Positions 15,450 to 24,692 of a DNA stretch of 64,000 nucleotides are shown here, one piece after another. The notes below the pieces were generated by a model. The model was not told the origin of the DNA, ran no database searches, and saw only the letters and a program-made list of their open reading frames with translations. Both the position numbers and the translations under genes were made by a program. Within the stretch, counting starts at the first letter, position 1. Each line of letters begins with the position of its first letter. Source of the DNA: [Clostridium] innocuum (lineage in GTDB: Bacteria; Bacillota_I; Bacilli_A; Erysipelotrichales; Erysipelotrichaceae); contig CP048838.1 in assembly GCA_012317185.1 (NCBI GenBank), forward strand, positions 1,240,001-1,304,000. The letters run 5' to 3'.

Positions 15450-17753
15450 ATGTATTCCCTGGGAAAAAAGCAGAAAACGCATACAAAGCTGACCATCGGT
15501 ATTCTGATTCTCATGATCATAACAATGATTGGTTTGAGTTCTATGATGATACAGCAGAGCAAATCACTGATTATGAATGAAACACAGCGGTATCTTTCTG
15601 AATTATCGAAACAGACATCAAGCAGAGTGGATCAGAACATTGCAAAGAATATTGCACAGCTGCGTGAGGTCAGTGCAAATCTGTCAGAGATTGCCACAAC
15701 CGATGCTGTCGGACAGACCATCATAGACAGTGTTCTAAAGGAGAACGACTTCTCCTGGATTGGCTATGTGGATATGAACGGTCTTTTGCATGTAAAAAAT
15801 CATAAGACAGTCTCTGTCACAAAGCTGGAAATCGTTCTGGATGCTCTCCATAAGCAGAAAAGCGGCGTGAGTAAGCAGCTGGAAACGCTGTATGATGAAA
15901 CGGGAATTTTGTATGCAGTTCCTTTTTATGTACAGGGGCACATAAAAGGAGCGATGGTTGCCTGGAGCAATACGGAAACTCTGCAGCTGCTCTCGGATAC
16001 CGATACCTTTAACGGCGTTGGCTTCAGCTATATCATTTCGCAGGATGGCGATTTTATTATGCATTCCAGTAACCAGTACGCCGTATTTCTAAAAAATGAC
16101 TTCTATAAAAGCATTCAGGATGTGGCGGATATCGACAGCGGAAGCTCTCTTTCTAAATTGAAGTCAGATATCCATTACAGAAAAAGCGGTACCATACATT
16201 ATACGGTGCATCAGGATGTCCGTGGAGAACCTGAGGAAAGGACTCTGTACTATACACCTCTGCAGGAGGGGAGCTGGTATCTGTTGTCCATAGCACCAAG
16301 TATGATTTATGCCAAAAATATACAGGACTATACGAATTTTTCGATTATGATCAATGTATTCATCTTTCTGGTCTTCGGTATCCTTATTCTCTATATTTTG
16401 TTTACGAATACGAAATTCAATAAGGAAATCTATCGTGTTGCCTATGTGGATCCTGTGACCAACGGCTTTACTGCACCACGGTTTGAAAAGGAGCTGCAGA
16501 GGATTCTGGAGAATTTTCAGTCCTTTGCGTTCGTTACCGTCGATATTCGTAAATTCAAGCTCATCAATGACTCCTTCGGGAGCAGGGATGGAGACCGGGT
16601 ATTGCAGTATGTGCATGACTGCCTGCAATCCTATTTGAAGGAAGGTGAATTTCTTGCCAGAATCTCATCGGATACATACAATCTGGTGTTGTTTACAACG
16701 GATACGGCAGAGATTCGTGAACGTCTGGAAGCGATGACGGATAAGGTGAACTCCTATAATCAGAGTAAGGAACAAACCTATTATCTGCCGTTGGATTGCG
16801 GCATCTATATTGTGACAGACAGCAGCATTGATATCGTCAATATACGTGATCGGGCAAACACCGCCAGAAAAAACAATAAGGACATGATCAGTCGCCATAT
16901 GTGCTCCTGTGTATTTTATGATGACTATGACCGTGTGCAGATGCTGAAAGAGAAGAAAATGGAGAATTCCATGCAGCAGGCTCTTGAGAATGGTGAATTT
17001 ATTGTATATCTGCAGCCGAAAATCAATCTGGAGAAGAGTGAAATCGTCGGAGCAGAGGCACTGGTTCGCTGGAATTCACAGGATGGACTGATATCACCTG
17101 GGGAATTTATTCCGTTCTTTGAGAAAAACGGCTTTATTGTCAAGCTGGATCTGTATGTGTTTGACTGCGTCTGCCGTCTCTTGCAGGACTGGGAAAACAG
17201 GGGAATCGCGCCTATTCCAATCTCTGTGAACCTGTCAAGAAATCATCTTTTGGATCCGCAGTTTTTGAAAAAGTATGAGGTAATACAGAAAACATATGGT
17301 ATAGCTTCCCATCTACTTGAGTTTGAGCTTACGGAAACTGTGGTATTTGAAAATCTGGAGCTGCTGAAAAATGTCATTGCACAGATTCATGCGGCAGGCT
17401 TTCAATGCTCGATGGATGATTTTGGAAGCGGCTATTCCTCCCTGAACGTATTGAAGGAAATACCGGTTGACATATTGAAGCTGGATGGTGCATTCTTCGA
17501 TAAGGAAGGGGACCCTAGAGGCAATGATGTTGTGGAGACTGCGATTGAGCTTGCCAGAAAGCTTGGGATGAAAACTGTGGCAGAGGGTGTGGAAACCTTT
17601 ACACAGGTGGAATTTTTGCGAAATGCAAATTGTGATATGGTGCAGGGATATGTATTCTCCAAACCGTTGTCAATTGAGAATTTTGAAGTTTTGGCGTTTT
17701 CGGCAAGGAAAGCAAAAACGCTACACGAATTCCAAATACGACAAGACGGGTAA
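15450..17753 (+). CDS. Membrane cyclic-di-GMP phosphodiesterase: dCache-like sensor, degenerate GGDEF, active-type EAL
   Basis: 767 residues. An N-terminal membrane helix (about 14-34), an extracellular sensor region of about 260 residues (Cache-like), a second helix (about 297-318), then GGDEF and EAL domains. The GGDEF signature is replaced by SSDTY (RISSDTYNLVLF), so cyclase activity should be lost. The EAL domain keeps the catalytic residues: EALVRW, ELTETVVFE, DDFGSGYSSL, EGVET and QGYVFSKP. It should therefore degrade c-di-GMP in response to an extracellular signal. I take the ATG at 15450, which follows GAGAGGGGGGCGC, rather than an upstream TTG at 15426. Confidence 0.9.
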   Translation: MYSLGKKQKTHTKLTIGILILMIITMIGLSSMMIQQSKSLIMNETQRYLSELSKQTSSRVDQNIAKNIAQLREVSANLSEIATTDAVGQTIIDSVLKENDFSWIGYVDMNGLLHVKNHKTVSVTKLEIVLDALHKQKSGVSKQLETLYDETGILYAVPFYVQGHIKGAMVAWSNTETLQLLSDTDTFNGVGFSYIISQDGDFIMHSSNQYAVFLKNDFYKSIQDVADIDSGSSLSKLKSDIHYRKSGTIHYTVHQDVRGEPEERTLYYTPLQEGSWYLLSIAPSMIYAKNIQDYTNFSIMINVFIFLVFGILILYILFTNTKFNKEIYRVAYVDPVTNGFTAPRFEKELQRILENFQSFAFVTVDIRKFKLINDSFGSRDGDRVLQYVHDCLQSYLKEGEFLARISSDTYNLVLFTTDTAEIRERLEAMTDKVNSYNQSKEQTYYLPLDCGIYIVTDSSIDIVNIRDRANTARKNNKDMISRHMCSCVFYDDYDRVQMLKEKKMENSMQQALENGEFIVYLQPKINLEKSEIVGAEALVRWNSQDGLISPGEFIPFFEKNGFIVKLDLYVFDCVCRLLQDWENRGIAPIPISVNLSRNHLLDPQFLKKYEVIQKTYGIASHLLEFELTETVVFENLELLKNVIAQIHAAGFQCSMDDFGSGYSSLNVLKEIPVDILKLDGAFFDKEGDPRGNDVVETAIELARKLGMKTVAEGVETFTQVEFLRNANCDMVQGYVFSKPLSIENFEVLAFSARKAKTLHEFQIRQDG

Positions 17754-18435
17754 GACTTCAAACGAATAAAGACGAAGACTGCCACAAACACAGGGCAGCC
17801 CTTCTGAAATTCAGTTTTAGTGGGATATGATGATCAATACCACCTGAAATACAGTTTTTGCGGCATAGGATGATCATTACCACATATTTGTCATAACCAA
17901 TACGTTTGAAAGAATAACGGGATCGACTGAGACTCGTTCAGAATCATGTATTTCAAAACAGGCACAAGAGGAGAGAAATATGAGATGATGCAGTTTCTCG
18001 GGTACTTTCTCGATTGTGGGTAAACTTAACATAGGGAGACTTCCATACGATTATAGTTATCAATAGAAGTCGATGTCTCCCTTTCGCAAACACCCTAAAG
18101 TAAGAAAGAACCGTTTCTCGATTTCCTCTTTTTCTTATACCCGTTTTCAGAATTCATGATACGTTTGAATGATATATGCTTTTGTGCACAGGGTTTCTTT
18201 CAATGCAGCTTTTCGTATAGACTTACAATCATACATTGTTTTATTCGCAATCCACAGGATGAGCTGCAGCATCATTTCACCGACTCACTCTTATCCTGTG
18301 GTAGTATAGGAGCTGTACCTGAGCGATATCATATAAGAAAACATGTCCTGTTTTTACAAGCCGTTCAGGAACGCATGTGATATCATACGTAAAAAGAAAG
18401 GAGCGCAGCAGAATAGGCACTGCGCAGATTAGACA
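17754..18435. other. Intergenic stretch with a 2 x 40 bp tandem repeat and an inverted repeat
   Basis: I see no supported gene here. Two direct copies of a 40-base unit lie at 17804-17843 and 17844-17883, each starting CTGAAAT and ending TACCAC. Farther on, AGGGAGAC (18033-18040) and GTCTCCCT (18075-18082) form an inverted repeat with a 34-base loop. Function unknown. Confidence 0.5.
17804..17883. repeat. Tandem repeat, two 40-bp units
   Basis: Unit 1 (17804-17843) and unit 2 (17844-17883) align over the full 40 bases with several substitutions. Both contain GATGATCA and end in TACCAC. The repeat is noncoding and close to the end of the EAL gene. Confidence 0.7.
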
Positions 18436-19344
18436 ATGACAAAACTGGATATAACAAAAACAGGTCGATGGATGCATCGCAATGCCAGAGGGCTGGAGCT
18501 GGCAAAATGGCGTTTTTACTTTGAGGGTGGTGATGCAGGGGCTGTGGTTGACGAATTGCAGTATTATCAAAATACAGATGGAGGATTCGCTCATGCTTTA
18601 GAGGCGGACTGCTGGAATCCTGCCTCTGCACCCTCTCAGATGTTTTATGCGATACATATTCTTCATGAGCTTGAATACCAGGATAAAACACATCCGGTTA
18701 TACAGGGGATGCTGCGCTATCTGGAAAGTGGAAAGGATATGGAGGACGGCTTCTGGATCAGTATTCTTTCCTCCAATAATGAATATCCGCATGCGCCGTG
18801 GTGGACGAAGACAGAGAAAAAAACGTTTGATGTCTATATGCCGAATGCAGATATATGCTGGTTCATTCTGAAATTCGCACAGAAAGACAGCTCTCTGTAT
18901 ACTAAAGCGGAATCAATGGTACAGCGTATGATGGTTTTGTTCCTTTCGCAGAAAGAGGTTGAACCGCATTCTCTGGAGTCTATGATGTTTCTTCTGCGTG
19001 AACTGCAGAAGACGGGAAGCTTTTGCGGACCGCAGGCAGATGCTGTCGCTGCCCATGGAATTCAGCTGATGCGGGGATTGATTGAAGAAGATCCTGATAA
19101 TTGGAATGCATACTGCATTACGCCGTCATTTTTCATACACGATCGTCTTCATCCGCTATATCCGGAATATAGTAATCTTCTGAAGCTGGAGGTTCAAAGA
19201 ATTACGGAAACAAGAGATGCCGAGGGTTGCTGGGATATCAACTGGGTATGGCAGGGGTATGAGAACGAATATCGCCTGAGTGCAAACTGGTGGAAGAGCA
19301 GCGTTACCATGCAGAAGCTGATGCTGTATGAGACCTTTGCATAA
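18436..19344 (+). CDS. Hypothetical protein with possible terpenoid-cyclase-like alpha/alpha toroid fold
   Basis: 302 residues, no signal peptide, rich in Trp and aromatic residues. LQYYQNTDGGFAHALEADC near residues 36-54 and similar segments (YLESGKDMEDGFW; ITETRDAEGCWDINWVW) resemble the repeated helix hairpins with DGGF/DGxW turns of the prenyltransferase/squalene-cyclase fold. The catalytic DxDD motif of cyclases is not evident, so I do not assign an enzyme. The upstream region has no clear partner and the gene appears alone. Confidence 0.6.
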   Translation: MTKLDITKTGRWMHRNARGLELAKWRFYFEGGDAGAVVDELQYYQNTDGGFAHALEADCWNPASAPSQMFYAIHILHELEYQDKTHPVIQGMLRYLESGKDMEDGFWISILSSNNEYPHAPWWTKTEKKTFDVYMPNADICWFILKFAQKDSSLYTKAESMVQRMMVLFLSQKEVEPHSLESMMFLLRELQKTGSFCGPQADAVAAHGIQLMRGLIEEDPDNWNAYCITPSFFIHDRLHPLYPEYSNLLKLEVQRITETRDAEGCWDINWVWQGYENEYRLSANWWKSSVTMQKLMLYETFA

Positions 19345-20079
19345 AAATGTGCAATGCCGTAAGACTGTGTCAATTCTCTGTTGTAGACGGCTGTATCCAT
19401 CACATTTGAACCTATAGGACAGCATAGCTAACGCCTTTCGATAAAGTGGTTTTATGTCAGGGTAAATGTTTGACAGTAACGGGAAATTGAATGATTTATA
19501 GCGAATGCCTGGTCATCTTCTTTTTCATGCTTACAGGGAGGAGGCTGTGTGAGATTGCAGAAAAAGTGAATATATTCAGTATATGTCTCATAAAAGTAAT
19601 TGCTTCATCAGTATAATAAAGAACATGTGGTGATAAAAATAGAGGATACAGGGAAGATACAGGAAAGTGAAGTGAACACTTTCCTTTGGCTGTCCAAGCT
19701 CTGGGGTTCGTTTCAAAGCGTCTGTTTTTTTGCAGATTCAGCTGGATCCTGTTTACTCACTATACTGTAAATTATGAAATGCATTATAATTATCAGGAAC
19801 GCTTTTTCATACAAAAACAAACAAAAAGGAAAACAGATGGTTTACCATGGGGAATTAAATTTTCTTTAAATGAAATACTATGATGATAAAGGAAATGCAA
19901 ATCCAGGCTCTCAATATAATGGTTTGGGAAACGCATTGCCGGATTATAAAGTAAGGAGTCTACCCGTTTAGTCGCCTATGCATGGCTTGGAAGTGGAAAG
20001 CCATACGGATTTCTCTAAAAGACTTTTTATTTCAGGGGGTTTGTACTAGAATAAAGGAAGAGCATAAGAGGAGGGTATT
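19345..20079. other. Intergenic stretch, possible short coding remnant
   Basis: No full gene. A 33-codon open stretch at 19870-19971 encodes MKYYDDKGNANPGSQYNGLG and onward to a TAG, and reads like protein but has no ribosome site. Near the right end ATGGCTT (19982-19988) and AAGCCAT (19998-20004) form a small hairpin about 75 bases before the next gene. It may belong to that gene's leader. Confidence 0.35.
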
Positions 20080-22077
20080 ATGAAGGATACAATTAAATTA
20101 AAGGATTTTCTGGATTTTACATATCTGAGTAATCTGTCATTTGCACCGGATGAGGAGCATGGTGTTTTTGTCGGCAGCAAGTGTGTGGAGAAGGATAACA
20201 GCTATCAGATGAAGCTATATCTGACGGATGGCGATACTGTGCGGCAGCTGACCAGCCATGGAAAGGAACAGCTCTATTTATGGGATGATAATGAAACTGT
20301 TCTGTTTGCCAATATGCGGGATGAGGAGGATCGAAAGGCTGTTGAAAACGGAGAGGAGAGAACCTGCTTCTATCGAATCAGCATTCATGGAGGAGAGGCT
20401 GTAAAGGCTTTTACCATACCATTACAGGTAACTTCCATCAAGAAGGCGGCAGATGGAGAATATGTATTCTGTGCGGATTTTCATTTGGAATATTCACGCA
20501 TGTATCAAATGAATGCCGATGAGAAGGAAAAAATCCTTCAGGAAAAGAAGGATATGCAGGATTATGAGGTTCTGGATGAGCTGCCCTTTTATGGAAATGG
20601 CATGGGATATACGAATAAGAAACGAAACAGCCTGTTTCTGTATCATGAGCATGATGATGAAATATTGCGCATCAGTGAAGAAACCTGCAATGTATATGAT
20701 GTAGAGCTTTCAGATAATCATGAGATTGTGTATTACACAGGTGAGAGCTACGCATGCAAACCCATAAATAAGGAAGGGGTATATTCTTATTACCGAAATA
20801 CAGGAGAGCATCGTGAAATTCTTCCTGCAGGGCAGTGGTCGATTGGGAAAATTCTACCATGGAAGGATAACATTATGATGCTGGCGAGTGAACAGAAGCG
20901 CTACGGTCTGAATGAAAACGGCATGTTTTATCAGCTGGATCCAAATAGCGGAGTGGTAGAGCTGTTTGCCTCCTATGAGGATGCTGTTGGCTCCAGCGTA
21001 GGCAGTGACTGTCGTTATGGTGGCGGTAAGAGCATCTGTCTGTATAAGGATACGGTGTATTTTATTACGACATTGTTCAATAGGAGCAGTGTATATGCAT
21101 TGCATAGTGATGGAAGCATTACACCTGTGTATGACAGGGAGGGAAGCGTGGATGTCATTGCACTTGCAAAGGACCGTTTGTATTTTGCAGGTATGCAGGA
21201 TATGCGTTTACAGGAGCTGTATTCATATGATATGCACGGAAAAAGCTGCAGGCAGTTAACCGGATTCAATGAGGAATTTTATGCGGAGAAGGATATCCGT
21301 CCATGCGTACCATGCAATTTCACACAGGATGGAATGGAGCTGTATGGCTGGGTGCTGGAGCCAAAGGGATTTGATCCAAAGAAAACCTATCCGGCAATTC
21401 TGGATATTCATGGCGGACCGAAGACGGTGTATGGCGAGGTCTATTATCATGAAATGCAGGTGTGGGCGAATCAGGGATATTTTGTGTTTTTTATGAATCC
21501 GCGTGGAGGCGATGGCAGAGGTAACAGCTTTGCGGATATCCGTGGTAAGTACGGTACGATTGATTATGAGGATTTGATGAAATTCACAGATGAGGTACTG
21601 AAGAAATATCCGGCGATAGATACCGCGCGTGTCGGTGTGACAGGAGGCAGCTATGGCGGATTCATGACAAACTGGATTATCGGTCATACTGATCGATTTA
21701 AGGCTGCGGCAAGTCAGCGTTCTATCTCCAACTGGATAAGCTTTGCGCATACATCCGATATCGGAGAAATGTTCGGTGCTGATCAGCAGGGTGCTGACAC
21801 ATGGAAAAATGTAGATAAGCTGTGGTGGCATTCTCCTTTGAAATATGCAAATCAGTGTACGACGCCGACGCTGTTTATCCATAGTGATGAGGATTTCCGT
21901 TGTCCATACAGTGAGGGAATGCAGATGTACAGTGCCTTGTGCGAGCATGGTGTTGCGACACGCTTGTGCATGTTTAAGGGAGAGAATCACGAGCTGTCCA
22001 GGAGTGGAAAGCCAAGACACAGAGTAAAGCGTCTAAAGGAAATTACGACCTGGATGGATACCTATCTGAAGGATTAA
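20080..22077 (+). CDS. S9 family peptidase (prolyl oligopeptidase/acylaminoacyl-peptidase type)
   Basis: 665 residues. The N-terminal two thirds have the repeated strand pattern of a beta-propeller, and the C-terminal part is an alpha/beta hydrolase. Nucleophile: GGSYGGFMTNW near 525-535. Acid: the Asp in HSDEDFRCPYSE. Base: the His in ENHELSRSG. No signal peptide, so it should act on peptides in the cytoplasm. The start follows AGAGGAGGGTATT. It is a single gene ended by a terminator. Confidence 0.92.
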   Translation: MKDTIKLKDFLDFTYLSNLSFAPDEEHGVFVGSKCVEKDNSYQMKLYLTDGDTVRQLTSHGKEQLYLWDDNETVLFANMRDEEDRKAVENGEERTCFYRISIHGGEAVKAFTIPLQVTSIKKAADGEYVFCADFHLEYSRMYQMNADEKEKILQEKKDMQDYEVLDELPFYGNGMGYTNKKRNSLFLYHEHDDEILRISEETCNVYDVELSDNHEIVYYTGESYACKPINKEGVYSYYRNTGEHREILPAGQWSIGKILPWKDNIMMLASEQKRYGLNENGMFYQLDPNSGVVELFASYEDAVGSSVGSDCRYGGGKSICLYKDTVYFITTLFNRSSVYALHSDGSITPVYDREGSVDVIALAKDRLYFAGMQDMRLQELYSYDMHGKSCRQLTGFNEEFYAEKDIRPCVPCNFTQDGMELYGWVLEPKGFDPKKTYPAILDIHGGPKTVYGEVYYHEMQVWANQGYFVFFMNPRGGDGRGNSFADIRGKYGTIDYEDLMKFTDEVLKKYPAIDTARVGVTGGSYGGFMTNWIIGHTDRFKAAASQRSISNWISFAHTSDIGEMFGADQQGADTWKNVDKLWWHSPLKYANQCTTPTLFIHSDEDFRCPYSEGMQMYSALCEHGVATRLCMFKGENHELSRSGKPRHRVKRLKEITTWMDTYLKD

Positions 22078-22087
22078 ATAGAAAAGA

Positions 22088-22134
22088 AAAACGAGCAGGC
22101 TGTATTTGTTGAGGATACGTCTGTTCGTTTTTTT
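22088..22134 (+). terminator. Terminator after S9 peptidase gene
   Basis: AACGAGCAG (22090-22098) pairs with CTGTTCGTT (22121-22129), allowing one G-T pair, followed by a T run. Confidence 0.7.
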
Positions 22135-22153
22135 GTGGTCTGGATATTGCAGT

Positions 22154-23554
22154 TTAGCAGTGTGGAATGTCAGTGTGATTGGATATTTCTGAGCTGGTTG
22201 TACATAGATCATCCCTGCTGAGGTCGTGAATGGAGGTGTGTCCGCTGATTCTTGCGAAGGATTTTAATTCCTCCCATAGTACATGAAGATAGTTTTCCAA
22301 GCGCTTTGCTCCTTTGTCTATGGAAAAATTCTTGCGTAGTTCAGGATCTTGCGTGGCAATGCCCATCGGACATTTTCCGTTGTGGCAGATGCGGTATTGC
22401 TGACAGCCGATTGCTATCATGGCAGCACTTGCAATTGCGATGGCATCCGCTCCCATTGCCAGAGCCTTGATCATTTCTCCACTTGTACGAAAGCCTCCGG
22501 TAATGATGAGCTCCTGTGTCATATGGTGCTGGTTCATGTATGCGCGGGCGCGGGCCAGGGCATATACGGTAGGCACTGTAGAATTGTCTTTCAGGTATTT
22601 TGGAGATGCTCCGGTTGCGCCACCGCGGCCGTCAATGGTAATGAAGTCAGGCTGTGCATATGCGATCCATTCCAGATCTGCTTCGATATGCCCGGCTGCG
22701 ATTTTTATACCGATCGGACGTCCGTCACTGCGTTCTCTGAGAGAGGTGACCAGCTGCTTTAAATCGTCCTTTGTTTTGATTTCATCAAATTTCGATGGGG
22801 AAATGATGTCCTGATGCAGTGGCTTTCCACGTATGGCGGATATTTCCTCAGTGACTTTTTCTGCAGGAAGATGACCGCCCATGCCTGGTTTTGATCCCTG
22901 ACCGATTTTGATTTCGATTGCATCACTGCGTTTCAGGTTTTCGTCGGTGACACTGTATTTGTTGGGAACATATTCAAAAATGTATTTGTAGGCATGATCG
23001 ATTTCATCCGGGAGGATGCCGCCTTCTCCACTGCATTGCGCGGTATGTACGGCTGCTGTTCCTTTCGCAAGTGCAGTTTTGGCTTCTTTGGAGAGGGCGC
23101 CGAAGGACATGTGAGATACGTAGACGGCATGATCAAGAACCATTGGCTTGCGTGCATTTTTCCCAATGATGGTCGTTGTGTCAACATCGGCTTTATCGGC
23201 AAGTGGCGGGTGGGCGAGCTGGCCTCCCAATAGCAGGATGTCATCCCATCCGGGTACGGATTTGCGTGTGCGCATCGCTTCGATACGGCTGGTGTTGTGA
23301 ATCGCCATTTCATGGATGAGGGACATGCTGGTTTCCAGGGTGTCTTCCTTTTTGGTATTTTTCTGTATGGCAAGGGAGGTGGCATCGTTGCTTTTGGATG
23401 TAGCTGACGCGTCTTCCTCTGATGCTACTTTTTTAAAGCATTCCTTTGGAGCGGTGCATAGTGGGCATTTCCATGTGCTATCAAGGTTGACCCAGGAGGT
23501 GCCTTCAACAGCTTCATCATACATGTAGCCGCATATTTCGCATACATATTTCAT
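22154..23554 (-). CDS. Rubredoxin-like domain fused to FMN-binding glutamate synthase domain
   Basis: 466 residues. Residues 1-45 are a rubredoxin-like knuckle domain with CEICGYMYDE and CPLCTAPKEC, the four-Cys iron site. Residues about 90-450 form the glutamate synthase FMN domain with GEGGILPDE, KIGQGSKPGMGGHLP, DGRGGATGASP and a Cys cluster CQQYRICHNGKCPMGIAT for a 3Fe-4S centre. It lacks the amidotransferase domain. Such fusions probably transfer electrons to glutamate synthase-type or other oxidoreductase chemistry; the true reaction is uncertain. The start is supported by AGGAAGGAGATTTTTTAT. Confidence 0.88.
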   Translation of the reverse strand: MKYVCEICGYMYDEAVEGTSWVNLDSTWKCPLCTAPKECFKKVASEEDASATSKSNDATSLAIQKNTKKEDTLETSMSLIHEMAIHNTSRIEAMRTRKSVPGWDDILLLGGQLAHPPLADKADVDTTTIIGKNARKPMVLDHAVYVSHMSFGALSKEAKTALAKGTAAVHTAQCSGEGGILPDEIDHAYKYIFEYVPNKYSVTDENLKRSDAIEIKIGQGSKPGMGGHLPAEKVTEEISAIRGKPLHQDIISPSKFDEIKTKDDLKQLVTSLRERSDGRPIGIKIAAGHIEADLEWIAYAQPDFITIDGRGGATGASPKYLKDNSTVPTVYALARARAYMNQHHMTQELIITGGFRTSGEMIKALAMGADAIAIASAAMIAIGCQQYRICHNGKCPMGIATQDPELRKNFSIDKGAKRLENYLHVLWEELKSFARISGHTSIHDLSRDDLCTTSSEISNHTDIPHC

Positions 23555-23674
23555 ATAAAAAATCTCCTTCCTGTAAGCGTTTACTTTATGTGTTTATTGT
23601 ACGCTGTTTAGAGAGAGATTGCAAATGGTATTGGATGGGAAGTAGTGTGTAGGAATGCAAAATCTGTACTGAGC

Positions 23675-24326
23675 TGTTTGATCGCCAAGCTCTGAAAAAG
23701 AGCTTGGCGGACAATTCAATCATACTGTCGATAAAGGCTGGAAATTTAGATCAACAAGCTCCGCGAAAGAGCTTGACAGAAGAAACTGTGAAATATTGTA
23801 GGCATGATGTTATTTAGATCAACAAGCTCCGCGAAAGAGCTTGACGAAAATCTACAATTATTGTTTTACACGATTGGAATTTAGATCAACATGCTTCGCG
23901 AAAGAGCTTGACTTGCTTTGCCATAATTACTCCAAATAATTACGATGATTTAGATCAACAAGCTCCGCGAAAGAGCTTGACTCTTTGATCAGATCCACTA
24001 GGAACTGGATCAGGATAGAATTTAGATCCACAAGCTCCGCGAAAGAGCTTGACAAGAACTGGCAGTTACAGAGGGTGAGTAATGTGTGGATTTAGATCCA
24101 CAAGCTCCGCGAAAGAGCTTGACCTCGGCTCAAATACTCCGCAAAATCCAGCGTTATATTTAGATCCACAAGCTCCGCGAAAGAGCTTGACCGGTAATAT
24201 CCTGAAATAACTTTAATAGGATACGATTTAGATCCACAAGCTCCGCGAAAGAGCTTGACATTAACCAATATTCGTCGTGTGTATATGATATTATTTAGAT
24301 CCACAAGCTCCGCGAAAGAGCTTGAC
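23675..24326 (-). CRISPR. CRISPR array, type I-C-like repeat, 10 repeats and 9 spacers, no cas genes in window
   Basis: Repeats of 34 bp start at 23675, 23744, 23812, 23879, 23948, 24020, 24090, 24158, 24226 and 24293. On the plus strand the unit begins ATTTAGATCCAC and ends AAAGAGCTTGAC. On the minus strand it begins GTCAAGCTC and ends GTGGATCTAAAT, which is the type I-C pattern (GTCGC...GTGGATTGAAAT). Spacers are 33-38 bp. The copy at 23675 is strongly degenerate, those at 23744-23981 carry GATCAAC instead of GATCCAC, and the one at 23879 has two more changes. Decay at the left end places the leader on the right (24327 onward), so transcription is on the minus strand. Confidence 0.96.
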
Positions 24327-24540
24327 TGCGAGATTTGTGATAAACCACTCAAAATGTAATAAAAAATATTATTTACATTTAATTATCTATTGTACTTTTA
24401 TTGTAAATTTGTTACATTTTGTTTTAAAACACAATTATGTGGCGCGAACCTCCCTGGAAAATCATGTGAGCTTGGGGTTCGCGCAAAGAACATGTGAGTG
24501 GATATGATATCTCTACTTTTATTATAACAGAAACTTTACA
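24327..24540 (-). promoter_or_regulatory. CRISPR leader with inverted repeat
   Basis: Directly right of the last repeat lies an A+T-rich tract (24358-24440), as expected for a leader read on the minus strand. Upstream of it GCGCGAACC (24442-24450) and GGTTCGCGC (24476-24484) form a perfect inverted repeat. I recall similar stem elements in type I-C leaders, but this is from memory. No cas gene lies between here and the aminotransferase gene at 24693. Confidence 0.65.
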
Positions 24541-24692
24541 AAGTGCTAAACAAAAATGTAATTGAGGTCAGTTTTTAGAATCTGTTAGTGTACACCATAC
24601 GAAGGTTGTGAAATTCACCCATCAGCTATTGAAGGGACCGGTCTTTTCTTTTATAATGAGAGAAATATGAAATATCAGAAAAGAGGGAGAAT

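Noticed and set aside
19686..19883. 65-codon plus-strand frame in the gap before the S9 peptidase
   Set aside because: No ribosome site and low-complexity ending; no recognisable domain.
24092..24352. 86-codon minus-strand frame
   Set aside because: It reads through CRISPR repeats and spacers; repeated RSSSFAELVDLN is the translated repeat.
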